From a virus, in IMG/VR virus record IMGVR_UViG_3300021091_000454, positions 1 through 22,638 of that record: 22,638 nt of DNA; one strand, written 5' to 3'. Both the position numbers and the translations under genes were made by a program. Position 1 is the stretch's first letter. Every line of letters begins with the position of its first letter. Under the pieces are notes generated by a model that did not search any database, had not been told where the DNA came from, and saw nothing but the letters and a program-made list of their open reading frames with translations. Below, piece by piece: positions 7,538-13,635 of the stretch.

Positions 7538-7899
7538 AACCCTGCCGCCACGACCCACCGCATGCAACATGCCGGCTGTGCTGGCTGTACGAACACGACG
7601 CACGCTACCGATCCATGTGGGGTGGTGATCCTGCAACCTTGACGCCAGCGACCGCTCCGGCGCCGGCTCCTTCTCAAATCACCGAGGAACAAAAGGCGCA
7701 GTTAGAGAAGATCAAAACCGTCATCAGGAACCCATGCGTCCACCTAGGCATGGCGCTTGAAGACAAACCTTCCTGTGGCTGCGGCGGCGGCGCTGCGCTG
7801 CTGCGTCAGTGCAGCGTCTACGGGCAGTGCCGGCCGTATGCTCCACGGCAGACTGAAATCCGCCAATGCGTTGGATGCGACAGTTACGAGGCTAAATGA
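7534..7899 (+). CDS. Cys-rich small protein paired with the glycosyltransferase
   Basis: 121 residues in ATGA overlap with both neighbours. The N-terminus has CRHDPPHATCRLCWLYEHD, a compact Cys/His cluster. After a Pro/Ala linker and a short helix, the C-terminus has CVHLGMALE, CGCGGG, CSVYGQC and CVGCDSYE, a probable zinc-binding domain. I recall similar 'C.HLG......C..C.G......C..hg.C.......C..C..Y' segments fused to, or next to, family 2 glycosyltransferases in planctomycete proteins, which fits this position. A partner or adaptor of the downstream enzyme is an inference. Confidence 0.55.
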   Translation: MKPCRHDPPHATCRLCWLYEHDARYRSMWGGDPATLTPATAPAPAPSQITEEQKAQLEKIKTVIRNPCVHLGMALEDKPSCGCGGGAALLRQCSVYGQCRPYAPRQTEIRQCVGCDSYEAK

Positions 7900-8762
7900 A
7901 ATTAACCATCGGCATGGCCAACTACGGCGACGCTCAGGGTGCATGGTGGACCCTCTCGTCGTTGCGGCTGCATCATGTGCCGCTGTCAGACACCGAGGTC
8001 GAGCTACTGGTCATCGACGACATGCCGACGGCCAACCAGGATCTTGCTATTGCGTGCGGTCACGCCAAGGCTCGCTACATCCACGCATCAAAGAACCAAG
8101 GTCCGGCGCACGCCAAGAACAGCGTGTGGGAGCATGCACGCGGTGAGCATGTTCTCCTGCTCGACTCTCATGTCCTGCTGTCTCCTGGCCATGTCGACAC
8201 GATCAAGCGACTCATTGACTCGGTCTGCATCGGCAGTGACATGTGGGTCGGTCCATTGGTCAACGAGTCCGGCGTCACCATCGCCACCGAGCTGCTGCCA
8301 GAGCTACGCGGCGGCATGCTCGGAGTTTGGCACACACGCCATCAGGCGCCGCCGTGGTTTGAGGTGGAAGCTCACGGTACTGCATACATGCTCATGCGAC
8401 GGGATGCGTGGCCTAAGTTCTCTGCTGACTTCCAAGGATTTAGTGGCGAGGAGGTCTACATCCACGAGAAGGTGCGCCGCGCCGGCGGCAAGGTGCTGTG
8501 CCACTCGGATCTGCGATGGTGCCACAGGTTCATGAGGTTTGGCGTGCCGGTCCAATACTGCCTGACACTCAACGACAAATACCGGAATCATCTGGTCGCC
8601 GCCTACGAGATGGGGTGGAGCGTTAAGCAGATGCGCGACTACTTCCGGCGCCGACTACCGCTGGACCAGTGCATCGTGGTGGAGGTCGATGTCGAGATGA
8701 TGCACCCCGATCTATGGCACCGTGACGACACGCAGGCTAGGCAGTTTCGGACTCACGACTAG
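7896..8762 (+). CDS. GT-A fold glycosyltransferase with DSH motif (GT2/GT27-like)
   Basis: 288 residues. The N-terminal half is a nucleotide-sugar binding GT-A domain: start KLTIGMANY, VELLVIDD (D41-D42), NQGPAHAKN, then HVLLLDSH (D90-S91-H92) as the metal-binding DxD-equivalent. The second half has GTAYMLMRRDAW and GFSGEEVYIHEKVRRAGG (catalytic acid region, E185-E186) followed by RWCHRF (about 207-212). DxH instead of DxD and the 'GEE...R....GG.......HRF' layout are typical of polypeptide GalNAc-transferases (GT27), although general GT2 enzymes are also possible. It sits directly behind Thr/Ser-rich fibre genes, suggesting fibre glycosylation. ATGA overlap with the Cys-rich gene. Confidence 0.8.
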   Translation: MKLTIGMANYGDAQGAWWTLSSLRLHHVPLSDTEVELLVIDDMPTANQDLAIACGHAKARYIHASKNQGPAHAKNSVWEHARGEHVLLLDSHVLLSPGHVDTIKRLIDSVCIGSDMWVGPLVNESGVTIATELLPELRGGMLGVWHTRHQAPPWFEVEAHGTAYMLMRRDAWPKFSADFQGFSGEEVYIHEKVRRAGGKVLCHSDLRWCHRFMRFGVPVQYCLTLNDKYRNHLVAAYEMGWSVKQMRDYFRRRLPLDQCIVVEVDVEMMHPDLWHRDDTQARQFRTHD

Positions 8763-8786
8763 GTAGTCTGTCCCTAGAGGAGGACT

Positions 8787-9038
8787 ATGCCGATGGATCC
8801 GATCCAGTTCATTCGAGAGCTTGGACTTCCAACAGCTATATGCTGCGCCATTGCTTACGGCAGTTATCACCTGGCGGCTTGGCTTGGCACACAGGTCGTC
8901 ATCCCGCTGCGGGACAGGCACTTTGCGTTCTTGGCATCCCTTGAGTCGACCCTGGACGCCATCGCTCAGACGCAGGCTCAAATCGCCAAGGAAATTGAGC
9001 GGGTAAGCACAGTCTGTAAAGGGAAGGAGAGCACATGA
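8787..9038 (+). CDS. Small membrane protein, holin candidate
   Basis: 83 residues from ATG 8787 behind a strong GAGGAGG (8777-8783). One hydrophobic helix (about 13-40, LGLPTAICCAIAYGSYHLAA) is followed by an amphipathic, coiled-coil-prone tail (LESTLDAIAQTQAQIAKEIE). Length and layout resemble small single-span phage membrane proteins, sometimes holins or spanin-like. It starts a new translation cluster after a 24-base gap and overlaps the next gene by ATGA. Holin function is inferred from topology and neighbours only. Confidence 0.5.
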   Translation: MPMDPIQFIRELGLPTAICCAIAYGSYHLAAWLGTQVVIPLRDRHFAFLASLESTLDAIAQTQAQIAKEIERVSTVCKGKEST

Positions 9039-9679
9039 TCGTTGCGGCGCTGCTGCTACTGGCCGGCCAAAAGATCGAGGTGCCTGCCGAGGTGCGAGGT
9101 GAGCCGGGTGCGTTTATTGCCATCACGCCAAAAACCGACGGAAAGCGCGTCAAATACTATTCGCTAGATGCCGGCCTCAATTCATTCCCTGCCGGACTCT
9201 TGTCCGATCCGACAGCCACGGTCGTCACGGCTCCATTGCCAGGACGCTACCGCCTGCTGGCATACACCGCACTCGGTGACATGCCATCCGACCCGGTGAT
9301 CATCACGGTTGTCGTTGGCGAAACGCAGCCGCCAAGGCCAAAAGAGCCGACTGCCTACGAGCGTTCGCTGCTGGCTATCTGGGGTGCCATCCAAGAGCCT
9401 GACAGGGAATCATCCCGCGTCGCCGTGGCGCAGCTCTACCGTCAGTGCGCTGTCGAGGCACGCAAGCAATACGACACGGCAGGCGCGCTTTACGACGCGC
9501 TGCTCAAGCTCTCGGCCGGCGTGCCTCGCACCAAGCTGGCGACGCTGCGTGAGCGCGTGGGTGCCGAGATCGCCACGGTAGTTCCTGATGATCCAGCCGC
9601 CGTCATCACGCCGGCTCAACGCCAGCAGGTCGCTGACATCTACGCCACGACGGCGGCTCTCTTGGAGTCGGTGAAGTGA
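9035..9679 (+). CDS. Exported Ig-like protein with helical C-terminus
   Basis: 214 residues. The N-terminus is a very short hydrophobic segment (MIVAALLLLAGQ) that could be a minimal signal peptide. A beta-rich domain of about 90 residues follows (KIEVPAEVRGEPGAFIAITP, PGRYRLLAYTALGDMPSD, VIITVVVGE), looking like an Ig-type fold, then a Pro-rich linker and about 110 helical residues (YERSLLAIWGAI, AVAQLYRQCAVEA, QVADIYATTAAL). I do not know the function. Between a membrane protein and a cysteine protease it may belong to a lysis or envelope-interaction cassette. Confidence 0.5.
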   Translation: MIVAALLLLAGQKIEVPAEVRGEPGAFIAITPKTDGKRVKYYSLDAGLNSFPAGLLSDPTATVVTAPLPGRYRLLAYTALGDMPSDPVIITVVVGETQPPRPKEPTAYERSLLAIWGAIQEPDRESSRVAVAQLYRQCAVEARKQYDTAGALYDALLKLSAGVPRTKLATLRERVGAEIATVVPDDPAAVITPAQRQQVADIYATTAALLESVK

Positions 9680-10566
9680 GCGAAATCTACACCGGATGGG
9701 TCAAGGACGACGAGGCGGTTGACCAGCTCCTTCAAGAGCTGCCGTATCCTGTCGCCGGCGACACTCCGGCCGGACAGCATGATCATCCGCTTCCGGATCA
9801 TGTACACCTTTGGCATTTCGCGCGACATGTCACAGGCGACTTGTTGCCGCCGGCGACACAAGGCGAGGTCGGATCGTGTGTCGCATTTGGCACGGCTCGC
9901 GCTATTGAGTACAGCATGTGCGCCGAGATCGCCAACGGCGACAAGGAAGAGTTCCGCAAGTTGGCCGAGGAGTGCATCTACGGCGGCGCTCGCGTCGAGG
10001 TGGCCGGAGGTCGCCTCCGTGGAGACGGTGCGGTCGGCGCGTGGGCCGCAAAGTGGGTCAGCGTGACTGGCGGCCTCATCCCGCGAGGCAAGTATGGCTC
10101 AATCGATTTGACCGCCTACAGCGTCGCCAGGTGCCAGAGATATGGAGCGTCGGGTGTTCCTGACGAGCTCGAGCCGGAAAGCCGCAAGCATCAGGTCATG
10201 GCGACTCAGGTGCGGAGCTGGATCGAGGCCAAGCGCATGCTGGCCAGCGGATATGGGATCAGTGTCTGCAGCAGCCAAGGCTTCAAGATGGCCCGCGATA
10301 AAAACGGCGTCAGCCAGCCATCTGGCTCATGGGCGCACTGCATGTGCCTGTGCGGGTACAGCACGATAGATGGCGCGGAGTACGGCCGCATCGACAACTC
10401 GTGGGGAGCGTCGACGCACACGGGTCCGACAGGTCCGGGTGATCCCGGTCCCGAGGGGTTTTACGCATCGAGCAGTGTCATCGACAAGATGCTGCGACAG
10501 AACGATAGCTGGGCGTTTTCAGCGATTGCCGGATTCCCGGTGCGCCGCCTGAGCTGGACAATATGA
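9676..10566 (+). CDS. Papain-like (C1 family) cysteine peptidase
   Basis: 296 residues starting at GTG 9676, which overlaps the previous stop (GTGA). All catalytic elements of the papain family are visible: oxyanion Gln in TQGEVGSCVAFGTA (Q62, nucleophile C68), histidine in GSWAHCMCLCGY (H221) and asparagine in GRIDNSWG (N241). Spacing fits a minimal C1A domain. No signal peptide or propeptide is apparent. C1 peptidases are unusual as phage enzymes; here the protein could help lysis, entry or virion processing. Placement after a membrane protein and an exported protein favours lysis, but that is inference. Confidence 0.75.
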   Translation: MSEIYTGWVKDDEAVDQLLQELPYPVAGDTPAGQHDHPLPDHVHLWHFARHVTGDLLPPATQGEVGSCVAFGTARAIEYSMCAEIANGDKEEFRKLAEECIYGGARVEVAGGRLRGDGAVGAWAAKWVSVTGGLIPRGKYGSIDLTAYSVARCQRYGASGVPDELEPESRKHQVMATQVRSWIEAKRMLASGYGISVCSSQGFKMARDKNGVSQPSGSWAHCMCLCGYSTIDGAEYGRIDNSWGASTHTGPTGPGDPGPEGFYASSSVIDKMLRQNDSWAFSAIAGFPVRRLSWTI

Positions 10567-10573
10567 GGTGGTT

Positions 10574-10900
10574 ATGCCGCACTCTTACGAGCTGCCTGCC
10601 GAGATCGATTTGGATGCCGTTCGCACGATCATCGACTTTGTTCGCGGACGGATTCCGTTCAGCCGCGATGTTGTGGCGGCAGGATATTGCCTCCTTGGCT
10701 ACGCTCTTGGCCAGGTCGCAGCGTCGCCGAGACTTGTTGGCTCGCCTGCGGATCCGAGGGAGGTCGACGCCGTCGCGCTCGATACCCTGGACGAGCTTGT
10801 TGCCGAACAACAAATTAGCCAGGGAATCATTCCGTGGGCGCTGCTCGTCGAGTGGCTGGTGAGCAAATTGCTTTCTGAGCTGATGAAGAGCTCTTCCTAG
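10574..10900 (+). CDS. Hypothetical protein, helical
   Basis: 108 residues from ATG 10574, preferred over GTG 10568 because GAGGTGG (10565-10571) sits just upstream. It contains amphipathic helices (IDLDAVRTIIDFVRGRIPF, DVVAAGYCLLGYALGQVA) and a hydrophobic C-terminal helix (IIPWALLVEWLVSKLLSEL) that may be peripheral rather than membrane-spanning. No family recognised. It is separated by one base from the downstream HNH gene. Confidence 0.55.
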   Translation: MPHSYELPAEIDLDAVRTIIDFVRGRIPFSRDVVAAGYCLLGYALGQVAASPRLVGSPADPREVDAVALDTLDELVAEQQISQGIIPWALLVEWLVSKLLSELMKSSS

Positions 10901-10901
10901 C

Positions 10902-11216
10902 ATGTGGCGCTGGTCGATGATCTGGGGCGGCACGCCGCGCTCGCCAAAATGGCCGACGCTGCGCAGCCGCTTCATCAAGGGTCGCTCCTGCTCAGGCTGC
11001 GAGGCCACCCGTGACCTGGAGGCGCATCACATCGTGCCATATCACATCGACCCGTCGCGGGAGCTCGACGAGTCGAACCTGATCTGCCTATGCCGCGAGT
11101 GTCATTTCCAGCTCGGTCACCTGCGGGACTGGTCGGCATCAAATCCGCATGTGCGGGACGACGCAGCGGTCTACCTAAAGCGATTGCTAGAGTTTGCGCG
11201 TCGACCACGCTCGTGA
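10902..11216 (+). CDS. HNH endonuclease
   Basis: 104 residues. The HNH fold is complete: CSGC (C30, C33) and CRECH (C64, C67, H68) for zinc, LEAHHIVPYH (H42, H43) for the metal and catalysis, and the conserved ELDESNLICLC with N59. The same protein type often nicks DNA in phage homing or packaging. It is the last rightward gene before the oppositely oriented integrase, so it may be a moron-like or homing gene at the end of the late operon. Confidence 0.8.
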   Translation: MWRWSMIWGGTPRSPKWPTLRSRFIKGRSCSGCEATRDLEAHHIVPYHIDPSRELDESNLICLCRECHFQLGHLRDWSASNPHVRDDAAVYLKRLLEFARRPRS

Positions 11217-11254
11217 GTACGAGCACTCCCCGCCGCCGGGGCGCATGGATGCGC
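11209..11254. terminator. Convergent-gene terminator candidate, three hairpins
   Basis: Three adjacent perfect inverted repeats lie between the convergent HNH and integrase genes: GCTCGT-GAGT-ACGAGC (11209-11224), CCCCG-CCGC-CGGGG (11228-11241) and GCGCAT-GG-ATGCGC (11241-11254). There is no T-tract on either strand, so intrinsic termination is not proven. The position at a convergent junction supports a bidirectional role. Confidence 0.45.
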
Positions 11255-11262
11255 AAGGCGGC

Positions 11263-12393
11263 TCATCCCCATTTTTCGACCACGGCCTCGACGCGCCTTC
11301 TTGGCACGGCGGCATATCGGCCTGTAATGGAGGTGGAGCCGGTGGAAATCGAGTCATCGTCGCCACGGCCGTGATGGCCGAGGATGGCACCGATGATCGA
11401 CTCGGGAACCATGCGGCCAACCAAAAAAGTGGCAGAAGTGTGCCGAACCTGTTGCGGGTTGTACGGCGGAAGTCCAAGCCGTTTGGTCGCTCGCGTGAAT
11501 GCCAGTCTGTAGGCGTCACTATCCCGAGGCTTGCTCATGGCCTGACAATTTACTCTTACATTCATTTTTCTAGCTGGAAAAAGGTAGCCACTTTTCAGTA
11601 GCAGTGGCGCCAGCAGTTTGCGAGCGCGAGGACCGACAAGGATAGTCAGCGCATGACCTCGCCAAGTGTTTTTGTGTACCCGAGGTGTGTACCGCCAAGG
11701 CTTAATAGATTGATCGATTTCGTCTGTCTGGACGCGAAGCGCCGTTTCCGTGCGCTGGCCAGTCAAAAGTTGCCAAGCCAAAACGGTTTTCCAAGGTTCC
11801 TTGAGCTGACGAAGGATCATGAACAGATGTTTTCTTGGTATTGGCTGCACTTTCTTTGACGGCCGGGTTTCTCCCTGGCGAAGCGCTGGCAGCGTGCGCA
11901 TGCGCAAATACTGCGCCTCATCCATAAGGTCTAAGCCAGCGCCCCACTTGAACATCTGCAACACAATACGCATGTATTCACGGATTGTTTTGCGCGCAAG
12001 GCCTCGCAGGATCAGGGTTTGCCGTATGGCAACAAGGTCCGCTTTGCCTACCTCATGCAGCGGACGGACGGCCAGCTCGGCCATGTGCTCTCGCATGACC
12101 GACCTAACTACCCCTAGCGTCTCGGTTTCGACACCATCGACGGTTCTGTAAACCCTTTGGCAGTCAGCATAAAAAAGAGCCATGAGTCCAGCCACCTGAG
12201 CCGGCCTCGCCACTGCCGCAGCGCTGACGCCGACATCCTGCGCATACCTGCGCACCCAAGCGTTGTAGCGCTCGACGCTTTGAATTGTGTTGGCGCGTCC
12301 AAAGTAATGCCGGGTTCCGGTTCTCGGGTCTCGCACATACGCCAGACCCTTGGCCTTGTGATGGCACAGCTTTGGTACTTTTTTGTGTACCAT
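11263..12393 (-). CDS. int: Tyrosine recombinase, phage integrase
   Basis: 376 residues from ATG 12393. The frame extends further upstream but would run through the tRNA fragment, so that extension is rejected. The N-terminus (KLCHHKAKGLAYVRD, GTRHYFG) looks like an arm-binding domain, with a core-binding helical domain at about 65-160. The catalytic domain has LLTGQRTETALR (R214), K241 in a beta-hairpin, QQVRHTSATF (R317, H318; the usual first His of HxxR is Gln), LGHHG (H340/H341) and ITGRYAAV (nucleophile Y360). It catalyses attP x attB recombination. Arm-type repeats overlap its start codon, implying self-regulation. Confidence 0.92.
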   Translation of the reverse strand: MVHKKVPKLCHHKAKGLAYVRDPRTGTRHYFGRANTIQSVERYNAWVRRYAQDVGVSAAAVARPAQVAGLMALFYADCQRVYRTVDGVETETLGVVRSVMREHMAELAVRPLHEVGKADLVAIRQTLILRGLARKTIREYMRIVLQMFKWGAGLDLMDEAQYLRMRTLPALRQGETRPSKKVQPIPRKHLFMILRQLKEPWKTVLAWQLLTGQRTETALRVQTDEIDQSIKPWRYTPRVHKNTWRGHALTILVGPRARKLLAPLLLKSGYLFPARKMNVRVNCQAMSKPRDSDAYRLAFTRATKRLGLPPYNPQQVRHTSATFLVGRMVPESIIGAILGHHGRGDDDSISTGSTSITGRYAAVPRRRVEAVVEKWG

Positions 12394-12610
12394 TTGCGTT
12401 TTTTGTGTACCGGCTTTTTGTCGTAAGTCGAGTCGGGGCGACAGGATTCGAACCTGCGACCTCTTGGTCCCGAACCAATCTAAAATGAATAGATAAGTCG
12501 TTGTCTTACAAGACTTTGCGTCAATAAGCCTAGAAAATTTTGTGTACGCAAAACCCGCAAAAACCCCGCGTTTTTGTGTGCTGCGTTTTGGAATTGTGTA
12601 CCTTGTGTAC
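12381..12610 (+). repeat. Arm-type integrase binding repeats (TTTTGTGTAC) flanking attP
   Basis: Direct copies of TTTTGTGTACC: 12381-12391, 12401-12411 on one side of the core; 12538-12547, 12572-12581 (TTTTGTGTGC), 12592-12602 (AATTGTGTACC) and 12601-12610 (CCTTGTGTAC) on the other. Several starts are 20 bp apart, about two helical turns. The first copy overlaps the int start codon. A further copy at 11670-11680 lies inside int and is probably coincidental. Confidence 0.75.
12433..12479 (-). other. attP: attP core: 3' half of tRNA-Pro (CGG)
   Basis: Read on the - strand this is the anticodon loop (TTGG-TTCGGGA-CCAA, anticodon CGG), variable region, T arm (GCAGG-TTCGAAT-CCTGT) and acceptor 3' strand CGCCCCG plus A of a bacterial tRNA-Pro. 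The 5' half is absent: identity stops at the anticodon stem and AT-rich DNA follows. This is the classic attP design in which integration rebuilds the host tRNA. The anticodon-stem inverted repeat (12464-12478) is the likely crossover region. It is not itself a functional tRNA. Confidence 0.85.
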
Positions 12611-12639
12611 TTGCCGGACAAGTCCTGTGGCTGTAATTT
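12611..12639 (+). promoter_or_regulatory. Putative promoter for the excisionase-like gene
   Basis: TTGCCG (12611-12616), a 17-base spacer, and TAATTT (12634-12639) on the + strand form a sigma-70-like promoter directly after the last arm repeat. Sequence inference only. Confidence 0.4.
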
Positions 12640-12660
12640 TTTCAATACTGCGACTTGTCC
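12616..12660. promoter_or_regulatory. Putative operator pair GGACAAGTC / GACTTGTCC
   Basis: GGACAAGTCC (12616-12625, itself a dyad) lies in the promoter spacer, and its 9-bp inverted counterpart GACTTGTCC (12652-12660) lies after the -10 element. Such a pair over a promoter is typical of repressor or excisionase sites; the RHH protein at 12957-13193 is a candidate binder. Confidence 0.4.
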
Positions 12661-12690
12661 AATTTTAATGAACAGTCGTACAGTAACAGA

Positions 12691-12764
12691 AGTAAGGACA
12701 TCCCTTACTCCGGCGCCTGGATGTCGCCGCAATGAGCGCAGAGGTGCGCACCCCATTGATGGGG
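12691..12764 (+). promoter_or_regulatory. Leader hairpins before the excisionase-like gene
   Basis: Three perfect stems lie in the presumed 5' leader: AGTAAGG-ACATC-CCTTACT (12691-12709), GCGCA-GAGG-TGCGC (12736-12749) and CCCCAT-TG-ATGGGG (12751-12764). The last contains the G-rich ribosome binding site of GTG 12773 and is followed by GTTTGTTTGT, so it could block translation or cause attenuation. Confidence 0.45.
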
Positions 12765-12772
12765 GTTTGTTT

Positions 12773-13105
12773 GTGAGTTACTTAAAGATTTCGGAAGTCT
12801 GTATCAAATACCGCGTATCCGATGACACTGTCCGTCGCTGGTTTTCATCAGGCGTTAAAAGGTTTGGCCAGCAACACACGCTGGCCGCATTCAAGGTCGG
12901 TGGCACTTGGCGAATTGACGAGCAGGATTTGACGCAATTCCTGCACAATCTGCAAGTCACGAAGCCTCGCCAGCGGGCGGAGAGTCGTGCTTCGACTGCG
13001 GCGCGCGAGCTGTCGGCGTTGGCAAATCTGCTGCGGCCAACAGGTCGGTCCAGCCGCGCTCCTCGGCGTAGCGGCGCAGCAAGAACTCCACAAGCAAAGC
13101 AATAG
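12773..13105 (+). CDS. MerR-like HTH protein, excisionase / regulator candidate
   Basis: 110 residues from GTG 12773. A longer frame upstream crosses the attP arm region and is rejected. Residues 2-60 form a compact winged HTH of the excisionase/HTH_17 type: YLKISEVCIKYRVSDDTVRR, then FKVGGTWRIDEQDLTQFL. Such proteins bend attP DNA for excision or regulate the switch. The last 45 residues are Arg/Ala/Ser-rich low complexity and overlap the antisense RHH gene. It is divergent from int, with attP in between. The predicted start has its ribosome binding site in a hairpin. Confidence 0.7.
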   Translation: MSYLKISEVCIKYRVSDDTVRRWFSSGVKRFGQQHTLAAFKVGGTWRIDEQDLTQFLHNLQVTKPRQRAESRASTAARELSALANLLRPTGRSSRAPRRSGAARTPQAKQ

Positions 13106-13193
13106 TCCGTGAATCACGCTCGGCAAGCGCTTTCGCTAAGGCGTGATGCGCCTTGCTGACGGTGATATTCACTCGCGGTTTGTTTGTAGGCAT
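12957..13193 (-). CDS. Ribbon-helix-helix protein, repressor candidate
   Basis: 78 residues. RVNITVSKAHHALAKALAER followed by SRTIALLVEFLLRRYAEERG fits the RHH fold (strand VNITV, helix, helix with a conserved hydrophobic core) found in CopG/Arc-type repressors. The C-terminal 30 residues are loose and overlap the 3' end of the HTH gene on the other strand by about 149 bases. It is divergent from the early operon at 13294, the place of a lysogenic repressor. No strong Shine-Dalgarno is visible; a short-leader or leaderless transcript is possible. An antitoxin role is an alternative, but no toxin is adjacent. Confidence 0.65.
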   Translation of the reverse strand: MPTNKPRVNITVSKAHHALAKALAERDSRTIALLVEFLLRRYAEERGWTDLLAAADLPTPTARAPQSKHDSPPAGEAS

Positions 13194-13200
13194 TTCACAA

Positions 13201-13228
13201 ATTTAAGGCCGATCATGCAATTTGCCAA
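13201..13228 (-). promoter_or_regulatory. Putative promoter for the RHH gene
   Basis: On the - strand, TTGGCA (13228-13223), a 16-base spacer and TTAAAT (13206-13201) end 7 bases before ATG 13193, implying a nearly leaderless mRNA. The 13194-13293 interval must also hold the promoter of the rightward early operon; no clear -10 was found for it. GAGTG-CAACAT-CACTC (13264-13279) is a small dyad just before the first early gene. Confidence 0.35.
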
Positions 13229-13293
13229 TTTTTTTTCAGTCTTGTATTGCTTTGCGTCGAAAGTGAGTGCAACATCACTCGCCGGAGAAGCAA

Positions 13294-13413
13294 ATGCGTG
13301 CACTGCTGGTTTTGCTTTCCGTCTGCTGCGTGGGGTGCGCGGCAGTTCAGACCGAGGTCGCCGTGACCTATCAGCACGGCGGCACGACAGTTACGACGAG
13401 CTTCAGGAGGTGA
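13294..13413 (+). CDS. Small lipoprotein, 39 aa
   Basis: A short gene from ATG 13294 behind GGAGAAG (13284-13290). The product starts MRALLVLLSVCCVGCAAVQT: a basic n-region, a hydrophobic core and a lipobox-like VGC with C15 as the modified cysteine. The mature part of 25 residues is Thr/Val-rich. The last codons contain AGGAGG, the ribosome binding site of the next gene, so the two are linked. As the first early gene it could be a superinfection-exclusion or envelope protein, by analogy to small phage lipoproteins; this is inferred. Confidence 0.65.
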   Translation: MRALLVLLSVCCVGCAAVQTEVAVTYQHGGTTVTTSFRR

Positions 13414-13635
13414 ATGGTGGCAATAGGTGACGACGAATACGACTGTCTGCTGAACGAGCATGAGCTGCTGGTGCTGCATCGCCGGCACATGCTGGCGGCC
13501 AAGACGGCCGCATGGGTCGAAGAGCGGTGGCAGGACTGCGTCCGCTACAAGCACGAAGTGGACAGGATCGATCGCAGCATGCACGACCTGTTTTTGCGCA
13601 TGACTCGGCTCAGGATCATGAAAGGAGTCGCGTGA
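13414..13635 (+). CDS. Hypothetical protein, helical, upstream of csrA
   Basis: 73 residues from ATG 13414 (TGAATG junction); GTG 13417 is an equally plausible start because AGGAGG (13405-13410) is closer to optimal for it. The protein is mostly helical and highly charged (DEYDCLLNEHELLVLHRRHM, WVEERWQDCVRYKHEVDRID) and may form a coiled coil. No family recognised. It overlaps the CsrA-like gene by one base (TGATG). Confidence 0.55.
   Translation: MVAIGDDEYDCLLNEHELLVLHRRHMLAAKTAAWVEERWQDCVRYKHEVDRIDRSMHDLFLRMTRLRIMKGVA

Noticed and set aside
11669-11680. Additional arm-type site TTTTTGTGTACC inside int
   Set aside because: It encodes part of the conserved catalytic-domain hairpin and lies 700 bases from the core; probably chance.
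12433-12479. Intact tRNA-Pro gene
   Set aside because: Only the 3' half from the anticodon stem is present; the acceptor 5' strand and D arm are missing.
12394-12756. N-terminal extension of the integrase frame by 121 codons
   Set aside because: It runs through the tRNA fragment and arm repeats; the family-like N-terminus begins at ATG 12393.
13143-13430. + strand 95-residue ORF across the promoter region
   Set aside because: It overlaps the divergent regulatory region and lacks a start signal; the 39-residue lipoprotein in another frame has a ribosome binding site and signal peptide.
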